DNA of 64,000 nt from Piromyces finnis. Its lineage: Eukaryota > Neocallimastigomycota > Neocallimastigomycetes > Neocallimastigales > Neocallimastigaceae. The notes under the pieces were generated by a model. That model was not told the DNA's origin. It worked only from the letters and a program-made list of their open reading frames with translations, and searched no databases. The position numbers and the translations under genes are program-made. Positions 12,400 to 23,835 of this stretch are shown here, piece by piece (positions within the stretch are counted from its first letter, which is position 1; each line of letters begins with the position of its first letter). The DNA is taken from the NCBI GenBank assembly GCA_002104945.1, contig MCFH01000024.1:1-64000 (forward strand). The letters are read 5' to 3'.

Positions 12400-13625
12400 A
12401 AAATATATTTTCTTTATATTCTTTCTCATCTAATAATGTTAAATATCCAGAATACAATAAAAGTAGTAATATTTCATCTTCATAATATTTATTTTCAAAA
12501 ATAAATTCGTTAAATACATTTAATATAATTATATTACCATAGAGTAAACTTAAGAAATTTCTTGTAAATAATAATTCATTTTCTTCAATAATTTTTTTAT
12601 AATACTTTGTTTTCCACTATTACACCAATAATTTTCATATTCAATTTTTTTTCCTTTTTACTACTATATTCTTTGATAAAATTCATTATGAAAAAAGGAT
12701 TATACAAATTCTTAATAGTACCTTGACCATTTGTATGGCATATATAGCCATCATATTTCTTTCGAATCATATCCCTTTGATTGTCTGTATGGGTAATGCC
12801 AAAATCAGATAAAATTTTATTTAATCCATTTTCAGTAAATCCATAACAATCATTAAAATATTGATCCTTAAGGAATGAACATTTTTGATAATTATTAAAC
12901 CCTGAATAAAAACTACTAAATTCAAGAGGTAAACATCCGGTTATTATTCCAAAATAAAGATTACCATTTCCTTTAAATGTATTTGAAAATAAAGATTTAA
13001 TAATACTGTACATTTCATCATAGTACTTCTTTTCAAAAGAATTCATAAGAGCTTTATCATACTCATCAATTAAAACAATGCATTTTCTCTTATAAAATTT
13101 TTTCAAACAGTCGCATAAAAATCTAATAGATTCTTTTAAATCTATCTCATCTTCTTTCTTATCTTCTATTTCTTTCCATTTGGTTTGTTCGTTTTTGTCT
13201 AAAATTTTGAAATCAACATTTTCTCTTTGATTTATAAATAAATCAGATATTTTGTTTTTAAGATGTTCAATAGCATCTGCATAATTATTAGAATCTTCAT
13301 CTTTAAAATTTAAATAAATAACAGGATATTTGTGAAAATCTCTCATATTTTTTCTATTTTTAGAAACTTCTAAACCATCAAATGAATCATTTCTAAGTTT
13401 CTCTCTATTAACAGGCTTTTCAAAGAATTCTTGAATCATTCTTAAATTCAAACTTTTTCCAAATCGCCTTGGCCGTACTATCAAATAAACATTTTTTTTT
13501 ATTTATTAAATTTTGTATCATTCTAGTTTTATCAACAAAATAATAATCATTAATATTAAAATTGTTATAATCTTCACCGGAATATATTTCTTATGGCATT
13601 TCTTTTTTTTTTTGAATTTCTCACC
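12400..13625 (-). pseudogene. AAA-ATPase-like gene relic B (best ATPase core)
   Basis: The frame at 12597-13484 carries the ATPase half of the family. It has a degenerate Walker A (RPRRFGKSLNLRM), Walker B (CIVLIDEYDKALMNSF), then GIITGCLPLEFSSFYSGFNN and a DRDMIRKKYDGY-like segment, the typical order of the AAA-ATPase-like domain (PF09820 type). Upstream the N-terminal motif EIYSGEDYNNF followed by YYFVDKTRMIQNLI lies in another frame. A TAA (13591-13593) interrupts it, and a frameshift sits in the homopolymer at about 13491-13500. Downstream a frameshift near 12591-12600 separates ILNVFNEFIFENKYYEDE, which matches 57.6 kb. The nuclease half is absent. In bacteria such genes resemble mobile-element or defence ATPases; the role in fungi is unknown. 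Confidence 0.8.
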
Positions 13626-13642
13626 ATAATTTATTTCATAAA

Positions 13643-15482
13643 TTACATCACATTTTTTTTATAGATAGCTATTCCATATTTAATAATTTTTTCATTCTTT
13701 TTGTTTAAACTTTTACCATTAAATATTAATTCTTCATTATAATCCAATGCTTCATAACAATATTCTTCAAACTCAACATCATCTGGTTTTTCCTTTATTA
13801 TAATATAAAAAATTTTTGATGAAGTTTCATAATCAACATTATCATTTTGATATTTCTTATCAACAAATAGTAATTCACGAATATTTTCTTTTTCATTAAA
13901 ATTACTCTTAGTAATAATTTTATAACCGTCATCTAAACATAACAATGAATAGATAATAGCATAATAATTATCTAAGTAACTAGGTTGGTTATGGTTATCA
14001 TAATAGTTGACTTTGTTCATATTATTTTCAAGAAATTCTTTTATTCTTTCTTCATCATAATATTTTATAAAATTATTAATTCCATTAATTATTTCCTTAT
14101 TATTTTTATACAAATTCTTTTTCCATTCAATGAATTTATTTTTAATTCTTCAATAGCTTTATTTCTTATTATTAATTTTTTATTATTTTCATCTTCTGTA
14201 TTAATATCAATCAAATAACCATATTCAATAAATAATGACCAAATAATTTCTCGATGATCTTTATATCTATTTTTTTTAATATGTTAAAAATTGAAAATTT
14301 AGGAATTGACTTTTTTATATATCCATTTTTTAAAAGATAATCAATATCTTTGATCAAAATGGGATCAAAATCACTAAATACTTCATTAAAAAATTCTTTT
14401 TCTTGTAAAGAAAGATTATTATACGATTATTCTGATAAAATCTTTTTTATACAATCACATACACAAGATATATCATAATATTTAACTTTATTACTATCAT
14501 AATCATTATTAATATCTTTATTATTATTAGAAAGTGTGGATGAAATTAAAATATTTATTTTATTTGTTTTATTTGTATTATTGATATCCGTTGAATTTAA
14601 AGATAATAATGTACTTTCAATATTATTATAATATTTTTCAAACAATTCACTTTTATTTTTTAATTTTAATTTATCTAAAAGTTTTCTCAATTCAAAATTG
14701 GTTATACTATAATATTCAATATATTTATTATTAAATATAGAGTAATTTCTTGAATCAAAATTACTAAATAATTTAATATTAATTTTTCCAGTAATAAATG
14801 TTTTAAATAAATAAGCATATTTATAATTGTTTTCAAAAATTTTTTTAAAAACATTTATGTAGAATGTATAAAACTCATCATAAAAATCTTTATTTAAAGC
14901 ATTTAATATGGGTGAATCATAGTTGTCAATTAATAATACGATTTTTCTTTTCAATAAATTTTTTAAATTATTACATAAAAAACCAATTGAAACTATTAAG
15001 TCTTCTTCATCAACATCATTACATTCTTGAAAAGATTCCCATATTTTTTTATCATCTTTTAAATTAGTAATATCAACATCTTTATAGCATTCATATAAAT
15101 CTCGAATAAACCTTTTAAATTTTTTAATCGTATCGTTAAAATAATTTCCAATTTGGAAAGTATTAAAATCAATATATACTACTGAATATTTTCCTTGATA
15201 AAGATCAATATAACTTTCACCACCTTTAAATTCTTTTGCTATATTTAATTCTTCAAAAAACTCTCTATTCTTTGAAACATTTTCATTTTCATAATTCATT
15301 TCAAAAAAATAGCGCATCATATATAAATTAACAGTCTTTCCACTTGAAGGTCCAGTAATACAAAATATCTTTGAACAATCATCTATAAATTTTTTTATTA
15401 ACTCGTCTTTTGTTAATTTTCTTTTTTTCTCGGGGGATTCAGCAGAAGAATTGTGAACCTCTTCATCATTCTGCCGTTTCAT
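13643..15482 (-). pseudogene. AAA-ATPase-like/PD-(D/E)XK gene relic C
   Basis: The N-terminal 351 residues (14427-15482) are open, starting MKRQNDEEVHNSSAESPEKK, with a Walker A-like ITGPSSGKT and a Walker B-like IVLLIDNYDSPILNAL. The usual DEYD is DNYD, which would replace the acidic residue after the catalytic Asp. A TAA (14427-14429) then interrupts the family's continuation (LSLQEKEFFNEVFSDFDP). Further frameshifts lie near 14270-14278, in a poly-T run, and near 14125. The last open part (13643-14113) matches the C-terminal region (IIKYGIAIYKKN) of the copy at 56.5 kb, but the nuclease ExK position is not conserved (YIIIKEK). The first 351 codons might still make a truncated protein, but the gene as a whole looks dead. 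Confidence 0.75.
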
Positions 15483-16880
15483 TTTTACTTTTTTTTTTAT
15501 TTTTTTTATATATTACCTTTTTTTTTGTTATTGTTGTTGTGTTGCTTGATAAAATATAATTTTTATTTTTGTTGAAATAACTCATCTTATATATAAAATT
15601 TATGATAATATGATATAAAAATAATATGTGACTTGAACATATTATTATATTAGTAATTTTTCCTAATATTAAATTTATATAGATTTATTATAATATTAAT
15701 TATTTCTACAATGTATAAGAATATAATGTAAATGTACGACAAATGTAATATCATGTAATGTAAAAGAGTATTGTAAATGAATGATCCATATAGTTCCAGC
15801 CTTATAATTGGACAATTAATTACTAAGTAAGCCTCATTAGTATAAATAGACTAGAATAAATATTATTAAAAAGGGCTTCTTGTTTTAGTTAGAATTTTAA
15901 TATTTGACAACGACAGAACGTTTTAGTATTTAGACAGAATAGAAATATTGGAACGTTATAGATAAAATTGTTAATAAAATATATATTAATTAAAGTTTAA
16001 TTCTTTCTACATAAAATTAACCCGTATCAAATATATGGTCACATGACTCTATATCTGATTCAAATATAAAATTTATATAATATAGAGTAGGGTCACTACT
16101 TGAATTTGATATCCAATTCTTTTTTGATGATGTCATTTAGTATTAGCTTGTTTTTACTTTATCCTATTGGGTGGTTAAATCTAAATCTAGTATTAGTAAT
16201 TATTTTCTTTTCTTATTAATAATTCACATCTCTTTGATTATTATATTTTCCTATTAAATAATAATAAATTTTTAATATGCTTTATATGTATTTCTTAATT
16301 ATTAATTATATTGAATACACAAATAAAAAAATAATATTTTTATTTATAATGATGAAAACATTATAAGTATGTTATATACTAAATAACAACATTTCATTAT
16401 ATAAAGTAATTGTAATAATACAAGGTACAATTTCTGTATTTATACACTTTCATTCATCATCATCCGATTAAATAATTAAAAGAGTAATAAATATAAAAAT
16501 ATATTATATATATAATAAATTCATTATATTTTTAATATATAATAACTATCTATTTAAAAACTCTTTTTTTTTTTTCTTTTTTCCTTTTAATACTATTATT
16601 CAATATTTATTATTTATTTATTTATTATTTTATTTATTTATTTATTTATAAATTAAATATTTTTATTAATTTAAGGCATGGATTAAACTTAGCCACCACC
16701 ATTAACTTTATTCAAAAAGTTTTTTAATTACAATTTACTTTTTCATTTTAAATAGAATAATGAATAGAATAATAGAATAATGGCATTCATAATAAATATT
16801 ATAAAATATTATAAATGTAAATAAAGGAAAAATAAAAATGTAGAGTATGCATTTTTATTAAAAATAATAAATAAAAAAAA

Positions 16881-17005
16881 AGGTAGGTGTTATTATGCGA
16901 TTTTAATATTAATATATTTTAAATTGTGTTGTTTTTTTAAAGTATTCCTTGTATTGAAAAAATCCCATAATAAATTCACTTTTTAATATGATATTAACTG
17001 AATAG
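16881..17005 (+). repeat. dispersed repeat, copy 1 (pairs with 56175-56275)
   Basis: About 100-125 bases are shared with 56175-56275: GCGATTTTAATATTAATATA, then TTTAAATTGTGTT, a variable T-rich piece, then CATAATAAATTCACTTTT and GATATTAACT. The match extends over several non-homopolymer blocks in the same order, so it is more than shared AT content. The identity of the element is unknown. Confidence 0.7.
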
Positions 17006-17544
17006 ATTATGTAATCTGTATTTATAAAAGATGAATCCTTAATATAGAAAGATATATTAGCATCCACAATAAGTATAATTCTAACATATCTTACTGTACA
17101 CTATTAATAAAATATTCAAAATTCATAATTTTAATAATATTAAAATAATGATATAACTAAAGATTAACATTACAAGATATTATTTCCTCTTTCCACTTTC
17201 TTATTCATACCTATTTAATTTGTGCCACATAATATATGAATTATGGTTTATACCTTTGACCTATTACAATCAATACATTAACCATTGTAATACATTCTTA
17301 AAGTTGTTTTTTTTTTATTTAATCAGCATTTAAAAAAGTGGAAGAAAAGAATCCTTTTTCCATTTCTTAATAAAAACAATTAATATAATTTTATTTTTAT
17401 TTTTATGAAAGGAATGAATTATGAAGGGGAATGATTAGATTCCTATGTTGATTTTAATATTATAAAATCAATACTTTATTATTAATCAATGAATGAATAA
17501 TAAAATGTTTATGATAGTCATTATGAACTAATTACAACTTTAAA

Positions 17545-17591
17545 TAAAATAAAATAAAATAAAATAAAATAAAATAAAATAAAATAAAATA
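17545..17591. repeat. AAAAT pentanucleotide microsatellite
   Basis: About nine tandem AAAAT units. Confidence 0.9.
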
Positions 17592-17700
17592 ACCTTTTAA
17601 AAAAAAGGTCAAGAACGATGCTATGAAAATGCTTAAAAATGGTTTAGATCAATTATTATTTTTTTAATCTAACTATAATTAATATTTAATATTCAATTAG

Positions 17701-17701
17701 C

Positions 17702-17732
<31 letters not shown>

Positions 17733-17735
17733 TAT
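17701..17735. repeat. TTTA tetranucleotide microsatellite
   Basis: About eight tandem TTTA units. Confidence 0.9.
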
Positions 17736-17988
17736 GTATTTTAAATCTATTTTTTTTTTATTATTAAAAAATGACCATATCTATTTAATAAATCTAAATT
17801 AATTCTCTTAAAAAAAATAATAGAAATACTTTATAATAGTTTCTATATAAAAAACCATACTTTAAAATTATTAAAATATAAAATAGAATAATGATTTACT
17901 AAATAATGTTCATACTATATTCACATTCAATACTATATTCAATACAAAATTCAAAAAGTATTTCACTACCGTTGTTTTGTGTCACCTA

Positions 17989-18087
17989 GCTAAAATATTC
18001 AATAATACTAAACCTTCGTATGATATATATTACCAACAAAATCCTCTAGATTATACAGCTACAGTACCACCAGCTTATTATAAATAA
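17989..18087 (+). other. orphan terminal exon-like sequence
   Basis: After an acceptor-like ACCTAG, an open stretch reads KIFNNTKPSYDIYYQQ then NPLDYTATVPPAYYK and a TAA. Tyr, Pro and Gln content and near-normal base composition mark it as a probable last exon, with a cytoplasmic-tail look (PPAY). No upstream exons were recognised in the preceding AT-only DNA, so it is either a relic or the end of a gene with undetected exons. Confidence 0.3.
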
Positions 18088-18681
18088 ATTTCCTATTTAA
18101 TATAAGATAATTATTATTATTATCTTTAACTTTACATTTTATATTTTTACATAGTTTTTCAAAAAAAATTTATTGTATCAAAGATTACTAATAAATGATA
18201 AATATTACATAAAATAATAAAAAATAGGGTAAACTCTACAAAAAATAAACATCATTTATTTATTTTAAAATAAACAAAATAATATTAACACCTTTCCTTC
18301 ATATTTTTATATATGAGATAATATAAAAAGAAATTAATAATAAATATATATTATTAAATTTAATCATTATTTATTATTATTATTTATTGATAATATTTGA
18401 AAATCTATAAAAATAATATAAATTTTAAGAATATTCATATTTATATTAAAAAGACCACTTTTTATTTCATTTATTTTATAATAATTAGAATTTTAATTTA
18501 TTCTATGTAAATTAAAATTTATTCTTTTTTAAAGTTTATTTTATAGTTAATATTAATAAAAATAAAACTTTATTCTATGTGATGGACAATAAATAAAAAA
18601 AAAAAAATATAAATAATAGTTGGAGTAACAATAATTATAATTATACTAATAATAAAATATAAAAAATATAAAAAATATAAA

Positions 18682-19341
18682 ATGGGTTTTTTTGATAAAT
18701 GCCTTTGTTGTTGTTGTTTAACAAAAGAAACGTCTGTTAAACTTTGTACATACTTCTTGTAAGTTGCTCAAAATGATTGTTTAAATTAAAATATTATTTT
18801 TTTTTAATATTTTACTTTACTTTATTCTTTTCTTATAAAAATTAAAGATTTTCGAACTTTTACCTGGATTATATTCAATATTTTTAGGTGGTATTCATAT
18901 TTATAATTCTTTAATTGTTATTGGCTTTGTTGTTACTCTTATATTTTTACTTTTTGGAATAAAAAATGTAACTTGAAATAATCATAAAATATATATAATT
19001 AAGAAAAAAAAATTGAATAAACTATTTACTTTTAAATAATTTAAAAATGATTAAATTCATAAAAAAATGTAGAATAATACAAAATGTTTGAAACAATTTA
19101 ATTTCTCTTTTGCTGTATTTTTAGTCTTTAGAGTAATAAACTATGCAATCGTTATTACTAATTATGTAATAACTTATAGAGCCACTTTTAATCCTGAGTT
19201 TCTTGAAGAATTTAAAAATAATATGGAAATTTACTCTAAAACGAATATAGGTGAAGATACAAATGTAAATGATTTATTAGTGAAAAATATTATGAAATTA
19301 ACGAGAAATATTACTTGTTTAGTTATTAGATGTAAGTAAAG

Positions 19342-19374
<33 letters not shown>

Positions 19375-19577
19375 GAAAATAAATTTTTTAAATATACAAA
19401 ACACAAAATATATACAATTAAAAAAAAACTAAAATATTAAAATAATTATTTAAATAGATTGATTATTATTTATTTACCTGTCATTATATAAAAGAAACTT
19501 TTGAAATTATAAATTCTATTGAATATAATAGAAAAATTAAAAGTGATATCAGAAGGAATAATACTCAATATAAATAA
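18682..19577 (+). CDS. small multi-helix membrane protein, uncertain splicing
   Basis: Four exon-like blocks are seen. 18682-18758 (MGFFDKCLCCCCLTKETSVK) ends at GTAAGT. 18848-18967 (FELLPGLYSIFLGGI, then LIVIGFVVTLIFLLFGIKN) holds two hydrophobic helices. 19073-19331 (FAVFLVFRVINYAIVITNYV, then a polar loop FNPEFLEEFKNN) also ends at GTAAGT. About 19458-19577 (YYLFTCHYIKETFEI) ends at TAA. The Cys-rich start plus about four helices resembles small tetraspan proteins of fungi. The 2-3 junction keeps frame (intron 18968-19072), but junctions 1-2 and 3-4 are each one base off with GT-AG borders. The gene therefore has unusual splice sites, small sequence errors, or decay. Function is unknown. 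Confidence 0.4.
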
Positions 19578-22500
19578 AAATAATAGAATAAATCATTAAA
19601 ATACAAAATACAAAAACTGTTTTATAGCATTTAAAAAAAAAGATAATAATATATATTTTATCTTTAAAAGATATTTTTTTATAAAAACTATTCTTTTATA
19701 TTAATAATCCTTTTATTTTTTGTTTTTTTGAGTAAAAATAATAAAAACAAAATTTTTGTATTTAATAATGTTTTATCTTTGTTTATGTCCAATCATTTTT
19801 GAAAAACTTTGTATCACGTTACACTATTAGAAATTAAAAGTTTAGGAAATAATTATTCATAAATTATATTAAGATATGATATAACTCGGTTCAATACAAT
19901 TTTATTTTTAAGGGTTTTTGTGATAATTACTTAATTTTATTAATAATAATTTTTAATACAAGACGTGTTTTTAATAATTCATAATTTTCATAATATATAC
20001 TAGATATTTAATTTAAGAATAATTAATATAAAATTTAATTTAGAACTAGTAATAATATAAATATAATAAAATTAATAATAATATATAAAATAAATATAGA
20101 AACATTAATAAAATAAGGAATAACATTTATTTATGTACAATAATTTCTCGTGATAATCATAATTTAAATATACGCCACGACTATGATTTTTTATGTAAAC
20201 TTAAGATTTTTGTAGTAAATAAATTTATGGATTTTATGTAATTATTATAAATTTACCAATTTATAATAATTAAGGTTTATATTTTATATTTTATATCAGA
20301 TATTAATAATTAATAAAAAGTCTTTTTAAATAAATAGAAATAAAAAAAATGTAATTTAACGTTAGTTAATAATTTTTATATGACTCTAATAATGATAAAT
20401 ATCTTTAAAGTGGACTTCCATATATAGAAATTATTAATAAATTGAATTTATTCATTTATTCTAATAGTTTGATTTCCAACGTCATCCGAAATTTTAACGA
20501 TATTATCTTCGCTTCGATTTCTAACCAAAGTTATTTTTTTTTTTATAAAAATATATACTTAAAAATGAATTTTAAAATGAATTTCATTAGTAAAATTTAT
20601 ATTTTCCATTTTGAATGGAAAAGAAAAATTACTAATAAAAATGTATTATTTAAATTTCCAATGGTATCATCAAATTCTAATTTGTTTTTTATTTAAAAAT
20701 AAAATAATAATAAAACAAAAAAAAAACTTTTATTATATATTATATTTTATAGTATGTAATTTATTTAATTTTTGTTAATAAACTTAAATAAATATTAAAA
20801 ATTGATTTTTTTTTTTTCCTGATGAAAAATATATAAATATATAAAGGTATATTACACCTTTGCAGATTTAGTTGAAAATTATTATCACTTTTATTTTCTT
20901 TTAATTTTGTATAGTTATGGATTTAACAAATAACCTATTCTCAAAATAAATAGGATATATACAAGATATAGGTATTCCAAAGGAATATCGACGTATTATT
21001 AACACATTATAAGTTATATATACATATTGATTAGACAAATATTTATTTAACATTTGAATGAAAAGCTTTTAAATTTAGTATTCTTTTTCCATTATTATGT
21101 ATTTTCAAAAAAAAAAAAAATCTAAAAGTGGATTAAATAAAATATACTAATAGATATTTAAAGTCATATCTTTATTTAATAATAATATAAAAATAAAAAA
21201 TTGTTAAATAAATCAGACTATGAAATATAGTTTTTTTATAACAATATATTAAAGTATTTTGAATATTTTATGAAGGATCTTTTAAATTAGAAATTAATAT
21301 AAAGGTAATATTTTTTTTCAAAGGTAGAAATGATAGAGATTCCTATTAAAAATGTATACGTAATTAATAAAAATGTAGATGTATGTAATCATAATTGTAT
21401 CATTCATTTTTATTACAACTCTTTATAACATAGGATATATATTCTAATTATTATTATTATTATTTAGTTTTTGAAAATATAAAGTGTTTGTTTATTTCCA
21501 CATAGTTTTTCTTTTTAATAATAATAATAATTCTATTCCACATAATAAATTCCCTATAATTTCTATTTTTACTTTTTTTTTCTTCTATTCTATCAACGAA
21601 AAGAAAAGGGAGAAAAAAAAATAAATATATTAAAAAAAGGCAAAATTAAATGAATATATTTTCATTTTCTGGAAAAATAAAAAAAAATTCCATTTATTCA
21701 ATTATGATATATTAAAAAATAAATAGAATATTTTATAAACTGTTATTTTGAGGTTAAATAAGTATACAATAGTACATTATTACACTCTATGACAAATAGT
21801 GTAAAATGTATATCATAAAGTACACTAAAAAGTAAAAAAAAATATACTATAGATAATGTAGAATATACATTAAATATCTTGTAATATTAACAATAAAAGT
21901 ATTTTCATTATATGAATTGAGAGTTAAACAAACACAAGTGTGAGAAAAAAGGAAATGTAACATGAATTTATGTAATTTTATGTAATTTTAAGTAATAAAA
22001 AAAAATCATTTTTATATTTATTAAGGTTTATTCATTTATTACTTATTTTTATTTAATTTATAATAAATTTCATAATCCATCTTTTATGGAAATGGCAAAC
22101 ATTATCCATTCACATAATTGGTGTATTTTTAATATTCCATAAATTAATTAAAATAAATGGAAATTTAATTTTTAAAAAAAAATTATTTGTTACACAAATA
22201 ATGAATGAAGAGGAAAAAAAAAAAAGTACATAATGATAGGAATCTCTTTAAATTTGAATGGTAATAATAATTTTATTAAAAGTATTTTATAAATTTTATA
22301 CTTTTTTTAAAGAAGAATATAAACCATTAAAGAATAAAAGGTGATAATTCCACAAAATAAACTAAACCAGTAATTAATATAAAATGTATACAAAATAAAT
22401 TATGTTTTTATATTCATATATTTTTTTAAAACGAATTTATTTTTTTTTTTTTAATCTATTTTTTGTATTACAAGATTTTGACTAAATATTAAATATCATT

Positions 22501-22770
22501 TTTTTTATAAAATGTTATTGGTCAATATTAAATGGATCGACATATCAATCTATACAATTTAATTAATTTATAAATAATCTTGGTGAATCAAATTTTTGTT
22601 GGAAAATGAAAAAAATTAAAAAATTATATAAATAAAATTTATTTTCCATTTTTTTTTTACAAAAAACAAAACAAAAAAAAAAAAATAATTAAAAAAAAAG
22701 TAAATAAATAAATAGAATTATTATTATAAAATAAAAAAAAATAAAAATATATAGAATTATAGAAAATAAA
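19578..22770. other. AT-rich intergenic region
   Basis: No gene is recognised. A long near-perfect hairpin lies at 20586-20636. A broken coding-like patch (GYIQDIGIPKEYRRIINTL) sits near 20951-21010. Poly-A and poly-T runs are frequent. The last 100 bases, A-rich, are the leader of the next gene. Confidence 0.55.
20586..20636. repeat. inverted repeat (about 25-bp arms, 3-base loop)
   Basis: The left arm starts ATTAGTAAAATTT and ends TTTTCCATT. The right arm is its near-complete reverse complement (AATGGAAAAG to ATTACTAAT), with a TTG loop and two single-base gaps. The arms contain G and C positions that pair, so it is not a trivial AT palindrome. It lies in intergenic DNA. Confidence 0.6.
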
Positions 22771-23835
22771 ATGAGTTTATTAAAATATTTTGTTTGTGCT
22801 TTATTTGCACTTGTTGAATTAGTTTTTTCTCAATCTGTTGTAAGTACTAAAGGATATGACAAAGAACTTTTTACTGTCAATTTAATTGAAACTAAGAAAT
22901 ACACAGTTGAAGGTCATACCTGTACTGTTGATATGATTTATCTTGAGGGTTCCTGTGCTGGTGAACAATTCAATGGTGAACTTATTTTCAAAGACAGCAG
23001 TAATGTTGTTAAATATTTCAATGATGGTAGAATTGAATCAACTGCCAGATATTTTATCAATGGTACTGATATTAATAACAATGTTGCTCGTCTTCATGTT
23101 GAAGATATTTTTGTTGGTTTTGATGACAATGAACATCCAATTACTAGACCAAACCTTATTGCTGATATTGAAGAATTAGCTTGGATTCAAACTGCCGATG
23201 TTATTGGTATTATGGAAGAAACTAAGGAAGGAAAATTAGTTCGTTACATGTGGAATGAAAACAATAAGAAATCATACCCAGTTGCTAAATATCCAGATGA
23301 AACTAAGAATTATTCCAAGAAAATTTTAACCATTGATGTTATGATTCCAGGTTTAGGTTTTGATGGTATTCGTGGTCCAGAAGCTAGTGTTGGAAAGCTT
23401 GGTTTTACTTGTGGTGCCAATACTCCAGAATTCCAAGGAGAAGGTGTTGATTACTTTGTTGATACTAGATATGATTACACTGGTCAACCACAAATTATTT
23501 CTGCTCGTTATATCATTGAAGGTAAGGATGATGAGGGTAATCCAATGAAGATTTACGTCGAAAACAATGGTGTTGATGACTTTGGTGACAATTTAAATGT
23601 TAGAACCGAACCATTTATTATTACTGATAATCCAAAATGGGCTTGGATTGAAACTGCTCCACTTCACGGTACTCATTCTGACGTCGCTCTTCAAATCTTT
23701 TTCTGGACCGTTGAAGGTGCCGATCAAAACCAACCAGAAGAACCAGAATCCTCAGAAGATATGGATGAACCACAAAACATAGATTCCCAAAATGAACCAG
23801 AAGAAATTGAAGATTCAGAAGAATCTGAACAATAA
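22771..23835 (+). CDS. secreted protein with two DUF3237-like domains
   Basis: The 354-residue protein begins with a clear signal peptide (MSLLKYFVCALFALVELVFS, cleavage about residue 20-22). Two similar domains follow, at about 25-160 and 170-310. Each has the pattern GxxFNGEL or PEFQGEG..D, then [ST]ARY.I.G.D..G....V and a Pro-containing strand ending in AWI[QE]TA (DIEELAWIQTADVIG; DNPKWAWIETAPLHG). This order resembles the beta-barrel family DUF3237, whose biochemical role is unknown. The C-terminal 40 residues are strongly acidic and Pro/Gln/Ser-rich (EEPESSEDMDEP). Codon use is richer in G+C than the surroundings and favours few codons, a sign of high expression. There are no introns and no dockerin, so it is probably free in the culture fluid or wall. 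The family call is by pattern only. Confidence 0.65.
   Translation: MSLLKYFVCALFALVELVFSQSVVSTKGYDKELFTVNLIETKKYTVEGHTCTVDMIYLEGSCAGEQFNGELIFKDSSNVVKYFNDGRIESTARYFINGTDINNNVARLHVEDIFVGFDDNEHPITRPNLIADIEELAWIQTADVIGIMEETKEGKLVRYMWNENNKKSYPVAKYPDETKNYSKKILTIDVMIPGLGFDGIRGPEASVGKLGFTCGANTPEFQGEGVDYFVDTRYDYTGQPQIISARYIIEGKDDEGNPMKIYVENNGVDDFGDNLNVRTEPFIITDNPKWAWIETAPLHGTHSDVALQIFFWTVEGADQNQPEEPESSEDMDEPQNIDSQNEPEEIEDSEESEQ

Larger units (their letters stand above)
15483..17988. other. AT-rich intergenic region with dispersed repeats
   Basis: The part at 15710-16110 is less AT-biased and includes a TATAAATAGA box near 15842, which would suit a solo LTR, but no target duplication was found. A dispersed repeat lies at 16881-17005. 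Microsatellites lie at 17545-17591 (AAAAT) and 17701-17735 (TTTA). No genes are seen. Confidence 0.5.

Noticed and set aside
20442-20696. 84-codon frame
   Set aside because: Non-ATG start, low complexity, and it overlaps an inverted repeat; no protein-like features.
22943-23782. Three shorter plus-strand frames inside the DUF3237-like gene
   Set aside because: Alternative frames of the intact 354-residue gene, which has a signal peptide and consistent codon bias.
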